Positions 50,812 through 58,373 of a stretch of 64,000 nucleotides of DNA are shown piece after piece (the stretch's first letter is position 1; each line of letters starts with the position of its first letter). Origin of the DNA: Rhodopseudomonas telluris (lineage in GTDB: Bacteria > Pseudomonadota > Alphaproteobacteria > Rhizobiales > Xanthobacteraceae); assembly GCF_042432815.1 (NCBI RefSeq), contig NZ_JBHLWM010000008.1, positions 806,001 through 870,000 on the forward strand, read 5' to 3'. A program made the position numbers and the translations under genes. The notes beneath the pieces were generated by a model. The model saw only the letters and a program-made list of their open reading frames with translations, was not told the DNA's origin and made no database searches.

Positions 50812-51300
50812 CTAGATGCGCTCGACGAGGTCGCCGATCCGCACCGTTCCGCTTTCGAGTATCCGCGCGGTGATGCCGCCACGCCCCCGCACCGCGTTAT
50901 AGCCCCCCGCCCCCAAGGCCTCTTCCATCCGGCTGCACGGCGCGCAATCGCCGGAGCCTTCCAGCAACGCCGTGCCAATCCGGAAGCGCTGGCCCCTGAG
51001 CGCGGCGAGATTGATCCCGCGCGTCACGAGATTTCGACGCAGCAGATGCGGCGTCACCGCGTCGCGACCGAGAAACGCCGCGATGGCAACGAGATCCTCT
51101 GCTGCGATCAGCGTGACCTGCCGGGGCCCATTGTGGGTGGTCCGATAGCGATCGCCAGTGATACCCGTCTGCGCGATCAGAGCCGCTTCGTCCGGCATCG
51201 CCATCTCGGCTTGCCGCGAGGGGCGCAAACCGATCCATTCCAGTCGCCCGGCACGTATCGGTGCGGCGATCAACCGGCCAACCGGCGTATCGGGAGACAT
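50812..51300 (-). CDS. MOSC-domain protein
   Basis: A 162-residue (165 from an ATG at 51309) stand-alone MOSC domain. MOSC domains bind the molybdenum cofactor or carry sulfur to it. Visible motifs are GITGDRYRTTHNGPRQVTLI, LLRRNLVTRGINLAALRGQ, and the conserved cysteine segment SGDCAPCSRMEEALGAGG. Cys-x2-Cys is notable, since MOSC proteins usually keep one key cysteine. Similar to YiiM-type proteins. First gene of the MOSC/FMN reductase/haemoglobin unit; a small Mo enzyme fed by a flavin reductase would be chemically sensible. Confidence 0.85.
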   Translation of the reverse strand: MSPDTPVGRLIAAPIRAGRLEWIGLRPSRQAEMAMPDEAALIAQTGITGDRYRTTHNGPRQVTLIAAEDLVAIAAFLGRDAVTPHLLRRNLVTRGINLAALRGQRFRIGTALLEGSGDCAPCSRMEEALGAGGYNAVRGRGGITARILESGTVRIGDLVERI

Positions 51301-51349
51301 CGTCATCATGCGGTCGGCGACAAGACCGCGGACCGGATATCGTTCCCGC

Positions 51350-51757
51350 TCAGGTCTTCGGCAGTTTCGGAATCGCGTCGGCGAAGCCGTTGTAGCAGGC
51401 CAGCCGCTCGTCCTGCTCCTTGGTGAAGCGGCAATCGGCCACTGCCTTGGCGGCCGGCTGCTTGGCGCCAGGCTTCATGGTCTTCGGCTTCGGCGGGTAG
51501 ATCGCGTCGTAGCAGTCCAGTCGCTCCTTGCTGTCGTCCTCGATCTCGAGACAAGCCTGCAACTGCGCTGCAACTGAAGGTTTGGCGGACTTGGCCTGCT
51601 TTGCGGCTCCGTCCGATTTCGCCATCTTGTCGCCGCGTGGCTTGACCTGCACTAGCGGCCGATCGCCGACCATCGGCGGACTGCTCGGCGTGTTCGCGCT
51701 CTGCGCCAGCGCCGCGCTCGAAGCCAGCAGCGCGACCATGACAACCATCGTCCTCAT
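51350..51757 (-). CDS. Small secreted protein with two C-x(n)-RLxCY motifs
   Basis: A 135-residue exported protein: signal peptide MRTMVVMVALLASSAALAQS, a Lys/Ala/Pro-rich spacer, then two related segments ACLEIEDDSKERLDCYDAI and DCRFTKEQDERLACYNGF. Each is a cysteine, about ten residues, RL-x-C-Y. Each probably forms a small disulfide-closed helix pair, a pattern seen in several proteobacterial periplasmic proteins (including VasI-like ones). ATG 51757 is chosen over 51769. Function unknown. Confidence 0.7.
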   Translation of the reverse strand: MRTMVVMVALLASSAALAQSANTPSSPPMVGDRPLVQVKPRGDKMAKSDGAAKQAKSAKPSVAAQLQACLEIEDDSKERLDCYDAIYPPKPKTMKPGAKQPAAKAVADCRFTKEQDERLACYNGFADAIPKLPKT

Positions 51758-51984
51758 CGAGATCCCCATCGAATGCGCTCACCGGCACGTCGCGCCGTGG
51801 CGGTTGTTCATCAGCGACGCTACGTCAATCCGAGCGCCGAGGCGGCGTCAAGCGCATTGCCCGGCGCCCGGCTGGAGTTTCCACGGGCACCAAGCTCGAC
51901 CGCTCGATTGCGGCAGGTTTGCGGCAATGGAACCGTGGCGGTCACCCGCTGGAAAGCGGGCGGCTTCTGCAGTACTCATTCGGC

Positions 51985-52209
51985 ATGAGAACCGTGCTGA
52001 TTGCCCTCCTGCTCGCCGCCGCGGTGCCGGCCGCCGACGCGGCTGACGACAAGCGGCCTTCGCCCAAGCCGACGCCGCTCCCGAAACAGACGAGCGGCAA
52101 TCCCTGCGCCGCCTATGGCCCCGGCTTCGTGCAGGTTGAAGGCGGTAGCACCTGCGTCAGGGTCGGCGGTGCCTTGGAGGTCGGGGTCGGCGGCAGCAGC
52201 CGGCGCTGA
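51985..52209 (+). CDS. Short secreted protein resembling a porin N-terminus
   Basis: A 74-residue protein with a signal peptide (RTVLIALLLAAAVPAADA). Its mature part NPCAAYGPGFVQVEGGSTCVRVGG looks like the first strands of the alphaproteobacterial Porin_2 family, which also carry a Cys pair and a KVGG-type segment. The frame stops properly after GVGGSSRR; no barrel follows on either strand, so it is a stand-alone small protein or a relic. Low certainty on function. Confidence 0.55.
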   Translation: MRTVLIALLLAAAVPAADAADDKRPSPKPTPLPKQTSGNPCAAYGPGFVQVEGGSTCVRVGGALEVGVGGSSRR

Positions 52210-52308
52210 CGTCGTCCCCGGGCAATCACTGGCCTCCTCGGGATCACATCAGGGCGAACTGGCGCGGTTGTGACTGGCGTCATTAGGCGGAATGCCGATG
52301 ATCGCCGG

Positions 52309-52950
52309 ATGACAAATTTACGACAAGCCAAGCCGACTCCCGACGATATCCCCAGCTTCACCACGCATCAGCTGGTCCCGCTGGCGGGTCTGGCGCTCGT
52401 GCTGGCTGCGCCAGGGCTGGCGATCCATTTCAGCCTGCTGCCGTTCGCCTACCGGATCCATGCGCTGCTGGTCGTTTCCGGGCTGTGTATCGGGCTGTGC
52501 GTCTGGGCCGGAGTGTCGTTTTCAGAGCTCGGCTTCGGTAAGCCGCATCAATGGCGGCACTGGCTCGGCTGCGCAGTTCTGACGCTGGCGATTGCCGCAG
52601 TGATGTTGCTGCAGACCCAGTTTTTCACATTCGACGCCAAACCGCCGGCGTGGCTGAGCTTCGCGCCATTCTACGTTCTGGTCTCGAGCCCCTGCCAGGA
52701 AGTGGTGTGCCGCTCGATCCCCAAGCTCATCACGGATCGGCTGTCGCGCGGCGGCTGGGCCTATGTGCTGTACTCGGCGGCGATGTTCTCGCTGATCCAC
52801 CTCTGTTACGGCGATCCGGCGCTGCTCCTCAACACGTTCCTGCTCGGGCTGGTATGGGGTGCGGCCTATCTATGGATGCGCAACATCTGGCCGTTGATCG
52901 TGTCCCACGCCGCCATCGGCACGCTGGCTTTCGCGCTGGGGCTGGCCTGA
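52309..52950 (+). CDS. CPBP-family intramembrane protein (Abi/CAAX protease-like)
   Basis: A 213-residue protein with six to seven membrane helices. The catalytic motif E-E-x(3)-R appears as SSPCQEVVCRSIPKLI near residue 130, with Gln in place of the first Glu. The second-motif histidine is in MFSLIHLCYGDPALLLNTFLLGLVWG, and another is in LIVSHAAIGTLAFAL. One catalytic carboxylate is thus missing, so protease activity is doubtful. The start ATG 52309 is chosen; an in-frame ATG at 52270 is possible. Confidence 0.75.
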   Translation: MTNLRQAKPTPDDIPSFTTHQLVPLAGLALVLAAPGLAIHFSLLPFAYRIHALLVVSGLCIGLCVWAGVSFSELGFGKPHQWRHWLGCAVLTLAIAAVMLLQTQFFTFDAKPPAWLSFAPFYVLVSSPCQEVVCRSIPKLITDRLSRGGWAYVLYSAAMFSLIHLCYGDPALLLNTFLLGLVWGAAYLWMRNIWPLIVSHAAIGTLAFALGLA

Positions 52951-53023
52951 GCGCGAAAGCGATTCGCGCATCACCGGCCGCCGATCGACGCGACGCGGCC
53001 GATCTGCACTCGGCAAAGCGCGA

Positions 53024-54886
53024 TCAGATCTCGAGCTGCGTGCCCAGCTCGACCACGCGATCGGTCGGGATCTTGAAGAAGGTCGTCGCCCGCGTCGCAT
53101 TCAACGTCATGAAGGTAAACAGACGCTCGCGCCACAGCGCCATACCGGGATTGAGGCTCGGCACGAAGGTCTCGCGGCTGAGGAAGAACGAGGTCGACAT
53201 CATGTTGAACTCGTGCCCGAACTGCTTGCACAGCGCGAGTGCGGCCGGCACGTCGGGCGTCTGCATGAAGCCGTAGCGAATGATCAGACGATGGAAGCCG
53301 TCGCCGATATCGGTCATCAGCACGCGCTCGCTGTCCGGAACGTAGGGCGTTTCCGCGGTCATGACCGTCGCCAGCACGACGCGCTGATGGACGGTTTGAT
53401 TGTGTTTGAGGTTGTGCAGCAGCGCCGGCGGCACGCCGTCGGTCGCAGCGGTCAGGAATACCGCCGTCCCGCGGGCACGTGACACATTTGGCCCAAGCGC
53501 GCGCAGCACAACATCAAGCGGCACCGCCTGCTTCTTGAGTTGCTTGCGCACGAGGGCGCGGCCACGCCGCCAGGTCGTCAGCACGGTGAACGAGATGAAG
53601 CCGATGAACAGCGGGAACCAGCCGCCCTGCGCGACCTTGATGATATTGGCGGCGAAGAACGCGAAGTCGACCGCCAGTAATGTACCGATCACCGCGATCA
53701 CCAGCGCCATGTTCCAGCGCCACAGCAGGGCCATCACGAACGACACCAGGATCGTGTCGATCATCATCGTGCCGGTGACGGCGATGCCATAGGCGGCGGC
53801 CAGGTTGCTCGATGACTGGAAGCCGATCACCAGCGCCATCACGGCGAGGTACAAGGTCCAGTTGGTGAACGGGACGTAGATCTGCCCCGCCTCCTCGCCC
53901 GAAGTGTGCACGATCGTCATGCGCGGTAGTAGGCCGAGTTGGATCGCCTGCCGGGCTACCGAATAAGCGCCTGAGATCACCGCCTGCGACGCGATCACCG
54001 CCGCTGCGGTCGCGAGCGCGACCATCGGCATCACCATCCAGTCCGGCCCCATGCGGAAGAATGGATTCTGGATCGCGCTCGGATCTTGGATCAGCAGCGC
54101 ACCCTGGCCGAAATAGTTCAGCAGCAATGACGGCAGCACAAGACCGAACCAGGCCAGCCGGATCGGAAAGCGACCGAAATGCCCCATGTCGGTGTAGAGC
54201 GCTTCGCCGCCGGTGACGGCGAGCACCACCGAGCCGAGCGCATAGAAACTCATCAGCGGATGTCGGAACACGAACTCGAACGCGTAGATCGGACTGATCG
54301 CTTCGAGGACGCCCGGCGAGCGGACGATGTTGGCGATGCCGAGCACCGCAAGCGCGACGAACCACAGCGTCATCACCGGACCGAACAGGCGTCCCACGAG
54401 CCCTGTTCCGCGCGACTGGATTGCGAATAGTCCCGTCAGCACGACGGCGGTGATCGGCACGACATAGAGCTTGAGATCCGGCGTCACCACCTCGAGGCCT
54501 TCGACGGCGCTGAGCACCGAAATCGCCGGGGTGATCATGCTGTCGCCATAGAACAGCGCCGCGGCAATCACGCCAAGCATCATCAGCGGATAGTGCACCC
54601 GGCGCCCGCGTGTCAGTTCGGTCACCAAGGCCAGCAACGCCAAGCTGCCGCCCTCGCCGTGGTTGTCGGCACGCATGATGATGATCACGTACTTCACCGT
54701 GACCAGCAGCATCACGGTCCAGAACACCAGCGACAGCACGCCGAAGATATTGTCCGGGGTCACCGCGATCGGGTGATGGCCAGCGAAGGTTTCCTTAAGC
54801 GCATACAGCGGACTGGTGCCGATGTCGCCGAACACGACGCCGATCGTGCTGATCAGCAGGCCGACGCTGCTTTTGTGCTGGCTCAT
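53024..54886 (-). CDS. kup: Kup-type potassium uptake protein (second copy)
   Basis: Inner-membrane K+ symporter, 620 aa. The signature LISTIGVVFGDIGTSPLYALKE lies at residues 11-32, GDSMITPAISVLSAVEGLEVV near 110, GHFGRFPIRLAW and YFGQGALLIQDPS follow, and the C-terminal domain has RARGTAVFLTAATDGVPPAL. The family architecture matches the copy at 29456 (12 helices, soluble tail), but they differ at many positions. Monocistronic, unlike the first copy. Different K+ affinity or pH range is a reasonable guess. Confidence 0.94.
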   Translation of the reverse strand: MSQHKSSVGLLISTIGVVFGDIGTSPLYALKETFAGHHPIAVTPDNIFGVLSLVFWTVMLLVTVKYVIIIMRADNHGEGGSLALLALVTELTRGRRVHYPLMMLGVIAAALFYGDSMITPAISVLSAVEGLEVVTPDLKLYVVPITAVVLTGLFAIQSRGTGLVGRLFGPVMTLWFVALAVLGIANIVRSPGVLEAISPIYAFEFVFRHPLMSFYALGSVVLAVTGGEALYTDMGHFGRFPIRLAWFGLVLPSLLLNYFGQGALLIQDPSAIQNPFFRMGPDWMVMPMVALATAAAVIASQAVISGAYSVARQAIQLGLLPRMTIVHTSGEEAGQIYVPFTNWTLYLAVMALVIGFQSSSNLAAAYGIAVTGTMMIDTILVSFVMALLWRWNMALVIAVIGTLLAVDFAFFAANIIKVAQGGWFPLFIGFISFTVLTTWRRGRALVRKQLKKQAVPLDVVLRALGPNVSRARGTAVFLTAATDGVPPALLHNLKHNQTVHQRVVLATVMTAETPYVPDSERVLMTDIGDGFHRLIIRYGFMQTPDVPAALALCKQFGHEFNMMSTSFFLSRETFVPSLNPGMALWRERLFTFMTLNATRATTFFKIPTDRVVELGTQLEI

Positions 54887-55169
54887 TGCTCGCCCTCTGG
54901 GCCGATCTGCCGGCCGACCCGGACGTCAGGCGCCGGCCGCACGATGTCGACACCGCGATCCGAACAACGCACCGGCCGTCCCTGCCGGCCGGCGTCCGAT
55001 TCCGATCCCGCGTTTCTATTCATAGGCGCCGTGCTCTGTTGTTGACCTGGATCAGACGCGCCGGAACAGACAGGCGACCACGCCGACTGCACCAAGCCGT
55101 CTTCCGAATTCGTTCGCTAGCAGATTTTCAAGTCAGGACGGAGTGCCCCGGAAGCTTCCCGGAAAGACC

Positions 55170-56021
55170 TTAGAAGCACAGATTGGTCACAAGCTTCCCC
55201 TGCTTGTCCTTAATCGAATACGGGCAGTCGGCACGTTTCAAAGCTGCGGCAGCGTCGGCGTTGCCGAGCGCTGCCGCACGTTCGTAGAATCCCTTGGCAG
55301 CACCCGAATCCTGCGGACCGCCCCGTCCCGCCTGCGCGAACGCGCCCATGCGCTCCAGCGCTCCGGGATGTCCTTGCGCCGCAGCCTTTTCGAACAGCGC
55401 GCGCGCCTGGACGTCATCCTTGGTTCCGCCGACGCCCTCGGCCAGCATCATGCCGAGCTGATACTGCGCCTCGGCGTTGGTCTCGGCCCCCTTGGCGAGC
55501 AGCGCGCGAGTTTTCGTCGGATCGGACGAGCCGCCGCCGCCGAGTGCGGCGAGATTGCTGATGCCGCGCGGATTGCCGGCCTCGGCCGCTTTCGCGAACA
55601 GCTCCCTCGCCTGAGCCTCATCCTTGGCGACGCCGGCCCCGGTCGCATAGGCGACGCCGAGCTCGACCATCGCCGACGTACTGCCTTTGGCGGCGGCTTT
55701 CCGAAAGGCCGCGAGCGCATCCGCCGGCTGGCGGTTGGCCGCGTAGGCTCGACCGAGCGCATACATCGCCCGGCGCGAACCCGCGGCCGCCGTGCGGCAA
55801 TATTTGATCGCGGTCTCGATGTCGCCGGCTGAGATTTCGGCTACGCCCTTGACGCTCGCCGGCTTGTCCGGATCGGCTGGATCCGCCGCGATCCGATCGC
55901 ACAGCACCAGGTCGGCGGACTGTGACAAGGCCGCCGAGGTCGGAACCACGACCATCAAGGTCCACAGAGCCAAAGCTCGAGGCAAGGCTCGCGCGATCGA
56001 ACGCACAATCCCTATCGTCAT
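55170..56021 (-). CDS. Secreted Sel1-repeat (TPR-like) protein
   Basis: A 283-residue exported protein. Signal peptide about residues 1-33 (ALALWTLMVVVPTSAALSQ), then four to five Sel1-like repeats from about residue 70: AMYALGRAYAANRQPADALAAFRKAA, AMVELGVAYATGAGVAKDEAQARELF, AQYQLGMMLAEGVGGTKDDV and ALERMGAFAQAGRGG. Sel1 repeats scaffold protein interactions in the envelope. A C-terminal CPYSIKDKQGKLVTNLCF with two cysteines closes the chain. The start ATG at 56021 fits the signal peptide. Partner unknown. Confidence 0.78.
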   Translation of the reverse strand: MTIGIVRSIARALPRALALWTLMVVVPTSAALSQSADLVLCDRIAADPADPDKPASVKGVAEISAGDIETAIKYCRTAAAGSRRAMYALGRAYAANRQPADALAAFRKAAAKGSTSAMVELGVAYATGAGVAKDEAQARELFAKAAEAGNPRGISNLAALGGGGSSDPTKTRALLAKGAETNAEAQYQLGMMLAEGVGGTKDDVQARALFEKAAAQGHPGALERMGAFAQAGRGGPQDSGAAKGFYERAAALGNADAAAALKRADCPYSIKDKQGKLVTNLCF

Positions 56022-56151
56022 CGTATGTGGTCCCCTCGGCGCATCGGTTGGCCGGCGGCAATCTAGCCGCATCGTCCCGGCGCTTCAAACCGGCCGGCCG
56101 CATCAAAGCCCGTCCGGGCTCGATCATCAGGCGATCTCCACCGCCAAATGC

Positions 56152-56176
56152 GGAACCTTGGGTGGCGCTCCTCGTT
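56152..56176 (+). promoter_or_regulatory. EcfG-type general stress promoter for the DUF1328 gene
   Basis: GGAACC (56152-56157) followed after 15 bases by CGTT (56173-56176), an excellent match to the alphaproteobacterial EcfG consensus GGAAC-N16/17-CGTT. The start codon lies 31 bases after the -10 element. Confidence 0.7.
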
Positions 56177-56206
56177 CACGCAGCACGCTTCACGAGGACA
56201 ATATCG

Positions 56207-56380
56207 ATGACGATTTTGAAATGGGCTCTCATCTTTCTGGTGATCTCGGTGATCGCCGGCATCTTTGGCTTCACTGGAATCTCCGCCGCTTCCGCTGATC
56301 TGGCGCGCATCCTGTTCTACATCTTCGCAGTGATTTTCATCGTGCTACTGATTCTCGGATTCACGATCTTTAGAGCCTGA
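56207..56380 (+). CDS. DUF1328 small membrane protein
   Basis: A 57-residue protein of two membrane helices: WALIFLVISVIAGIFGFTGIS and LARILFYIFAVIFIVLLILGF. DUF1328/YtjA members are stress-associated membrane peptides of unknown function. GAGG precedes the ATG at 56207. The upstream EcfG-type promoter suggests induction by general stress. It is divergent from the Sel1 protein gene. Confidence 0.85.
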   Translation: MTILKWALIFLVISVIAGIFGFTGISAASADLARILFYIFAVIFIVLLILGFTIFRA

Positions 56381-56569
56381 GGTTTCCACGAAGGGCAGCT
56401 CCGCGTCGGTCGCTGACGCAGAGCTGCCATGAATGGTTGTTACGTTTGATCTGTCGCAATCGCGGATGGTCCATTTCGACCAAGGTGATACGTCCGCGCG
56501 CCGATTTTATATTGCATTGCAACATCGGCTCCACTACGTATCTCCGCAATAAAAAATTGGGGCGGGTCG

Positions 56570-56866
56570 ATGAGCGAAGACTGGAATACGAAGTATGGCA
56601 CGCGTCGCGTCAGGCGCGATCCGCCGACGCTCGAAGAGGCAATCTTCGCGGCGATGGGCATTACTGACGATGTCGAATCCCAAGCCGAGATCGCTGCATC
56701 GCTGATGGGCCTCCCGATCGAGCAGGTGCAGAGCGAAGTACGCAAGGCCGGACGTGCCGCGGCGCGCACCACACGGGTGATCACCGGCGAGCAAGGTAGT
56801 CAGCGCTCTGTCGTCGTCGAGCGGCGTGTGTCGCGCCGAATCGTCGGCAACGACAAGCGAATCTGA
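56570..56866 (+). CDS. Conserved hypothetical protein with C-terminal basic tail
   Basis: A 98-residue soluble protein: an acidic/polar N-terminus (SEDWNTKYGTRRVRRDPPTLEEAIFAAMG), a helical middle (ASLMGLPIEQVQSEVRKAG) and an Arg/Val-rich end (RSVVVERRVSRRIVGNDKRI). Codon use fits the neighbours. ATG 56570 is preceded by GGGGCGGGTCG, a fair ribosome site. A hairpin terminator follows at 56917. I recognise only a likeness to short hypothetical proteins of this family; function unknown. Confidence 0.65.
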   Translation: MSEDWNTKYGTRRVRRDPPTLEEAIFAAMGITDDVESQAEIAASLMGLPIEQVQSEVRKAGRAAARTTRVITGEQGSQRSVVVERRVSRRIVGNDKRI

Positions 56867-56916
56867 GCGGCAGAGACAGGAGCCTCGGCACCCTGGATTT
56901 CTCAGTCCGAAGAACA

Positions 56917-56944
56917 AACGCCGCGGGCATCAGCGCGCGGCGTT
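56917..56944. terminator. Hairpin after the 98-residue gene
   Basis: AACGCCGCG-GGCATCAGCG-CGCGGCGTT, a nine-base stem between the 3' ends of the gene ending at 56866 and the convergent GNAT gene ending at 56989. Flanks are AACAAA and ATCGTTTG, so it could serve both directions. Confidence 0.6.
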
Positions 56945-56988
56945 ATCGTTTGTAAGATTGTGTTGTCGAGACGAATGCGCGGCGCCGC

Positions 56989-57609
56989 TCAGGCAGCGCG
57001 TCCGAGCCCCGACATTCTCAGAAACAGATTCCAGCACGCCTGATTGAAATCAATCAGCGCACTCGCAGCGCCGGCCGGGATTTCGATCGTTGGCGCGTCC
57101 ACGCGCGGCGCTTCCTGATTCAAGTCGATCGTGCCGGTCGATTCGCCCTGACGGAAGGTCAGATGTGCGCCGAACTTGTTGGCGAGTGCCCGCATCGCCT
57201 GGTTCTGCGCGCCGGTGGTGATGCGCAGATTTTCGTAGCCAAGCGACCGAGCCACTTCCATCAACTGCTTGAACAGGATGCTGCCGATGCCCTTGCGGCG
57301 CAGATGGGCTTCGACGCTGAACGCGATTTCCGGCAGCGAGTCGGTCGACAGGTCCGGCTGATGCAGTTCGGCGGCCGCATGAACCGAGCCGTCCTCACCG
57401 AAAAACGCAACGATGATGGTGCCGTCGCCGCCGCATTTCATGGCGTAGCGGTCGATAAAGCCCTCGTCCGCATAGCCGTTGAAACGATCGCGCCGGCTCT
57501 CCGCGTCCAGCCGCAGCAGGTGGTCCCGCAGCAGCGGCAGTTCCTGGTTGATCAGCGATCTGATCGTCCCTTTGGACCCGGTGAGGTCGGCGATGAGAGC
57601 GTCGTACAT
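56989..57609 (-). CDS. GNAT-family N-acetyltransferase
   Basis: A 206-residue acetyl-CoA-dependent acyltransferase. The acetyl-CoA site is EIAFSVEAHLRRKGIGSILFKQLMEVARS near residue 95 (R-x2-G-x-G), with YENLRITTGAQNQAMRALANKFGAH after it, typical of GNAT motif B. The substrate cannot be told from sequence. A perfect palindrome (57671-57689) lies 62-80 bases upstream of the ATG, and a Shine-Dalgarno (AAGGAGAT) precedes it closely. Confidence 0.85.
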   Translation of the reverse strand: MYDALIADLTGSKGTIRSLINQELPLLRDHLLRLDAESRRDRFNGYADEGFIDRYAMKCGGDGTIIVAFFGEDGSVHAAAELHQPDLSTDSLPEIAFSVEAHLRRKGIGSILFKQLMEVARSLGYENLRITTGAQNQAMRALANKFGAHLTFRQGESTGTIDLNQEAPRVDAPTIEIPAGAASALIDFNQACWNLFLRMSGLGRAA

Positions 57610-57670
57610 AGGTTCATCTCCTTTGGGGGACGACCCTCAAGGAGGCGTTCGATTCCCTAGACCAAAGATA

Positions 57671-57689
57671 TATTGTGCAACGCACAATA
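57671..57689. promoter_or_regulatory. Palindrome upstream of the GNAT gene
   Basis: TATTGTGC-AAC-GCACAATA, perfect eight-base arms in an AT-rich stretch 62 bases upstream of the GNAT start. Likely an operator; the cognate regulator is not in the window. Confidence 0.5.
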
Positions 57690-57874
57690 ATATTCAAGAT
57701 CAAATGGCTCAACTGCCAGGGAACGACCGGCGTCAAAGCCATCGAACATTGCTAAAACTTCATAAATTCAAGCTGTTTAACAAACCTTGAGCGAGCGCAA
57801 ACAGACTCACCAAACGGTGCTTTTGCACCGCACTCTAGGGATGATACGGAGGCTGCCCCGCAAGGGTGGCGGTA

Positions 57875-58273
57875 TCAAAGAACCATCTGAGTCTGTGTGA
57901 CGAGGGCCACCAGCCGCCCCTCCTCGGTTTCAATCCGGGTCTGCCAGACCTGAGTCCGCCTTCCCCGATGCACCGGCGTCGCAATAGCCCGAACGGTGGT
58001 GCCGGCTTTCGCCGCGGCCACGAAGTTGGTCTTGCTCTCCAGCGTCGTCGTGCCCTTCGAATCCGGCGGCAGGTTGATGAAGGTCGCCGTCGCACCGACG
58101 CTGTCGGCCAGCGCCATCACGGCACCGCCATGGATCGCATCGCCGAGCGTGCACAGATCGGGGCGCACCACCATGGTGGCGACCACCCGCTCAGCTCCCG
58201 CCTCAACGAACTCCACGCCCATCAGCGCCGCGAAAGGCAGCGGCCGCGACCTGATCATGTCCAGCGGCGTCAT
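57875..58273 (-). CDS. PaaI-type thioesterase
   Basis: A 132-residue hotdog-fold acyl-CoA thioesterase. The catalytic loop LGDAIHGGAVMALADSVGA (with HGG and Asp) is intact, as is LESKTNFVAAAKAGTTVRAIATP; the C-terminus ends LVTQTQMVL. It is a better match to active PaaI-family enzymes than the homologue at 10538. AAGGAGG lies directly before tandem ATGs at 58276/58273. A further in-frame ATG at 58312 is less likely. Substrate unknown. Confidence 0.85.
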   Translation of the reverse strand: MTPLDMIRSRPLPFAALMGVEFVEAGAERVVATMVVRPDLCTLGDAIHGGAVMALADSVGATATFINLPPDSKGTTTLESKTNFVAAAKAGTTVRAIATPVHRGRRTQVWQTRIETEEGRLVALVTQTQMVL

Positions 58274-58373
58274 CATCCCTCCTTCGGCCCGCGTCTGATC
58301 GCGCGGGCTCATCGTGTTGGCCGGCAGCAAAAGAGCCTAACTCCCGGCGGTTGGTCGGCAATGACCTCCGAGG

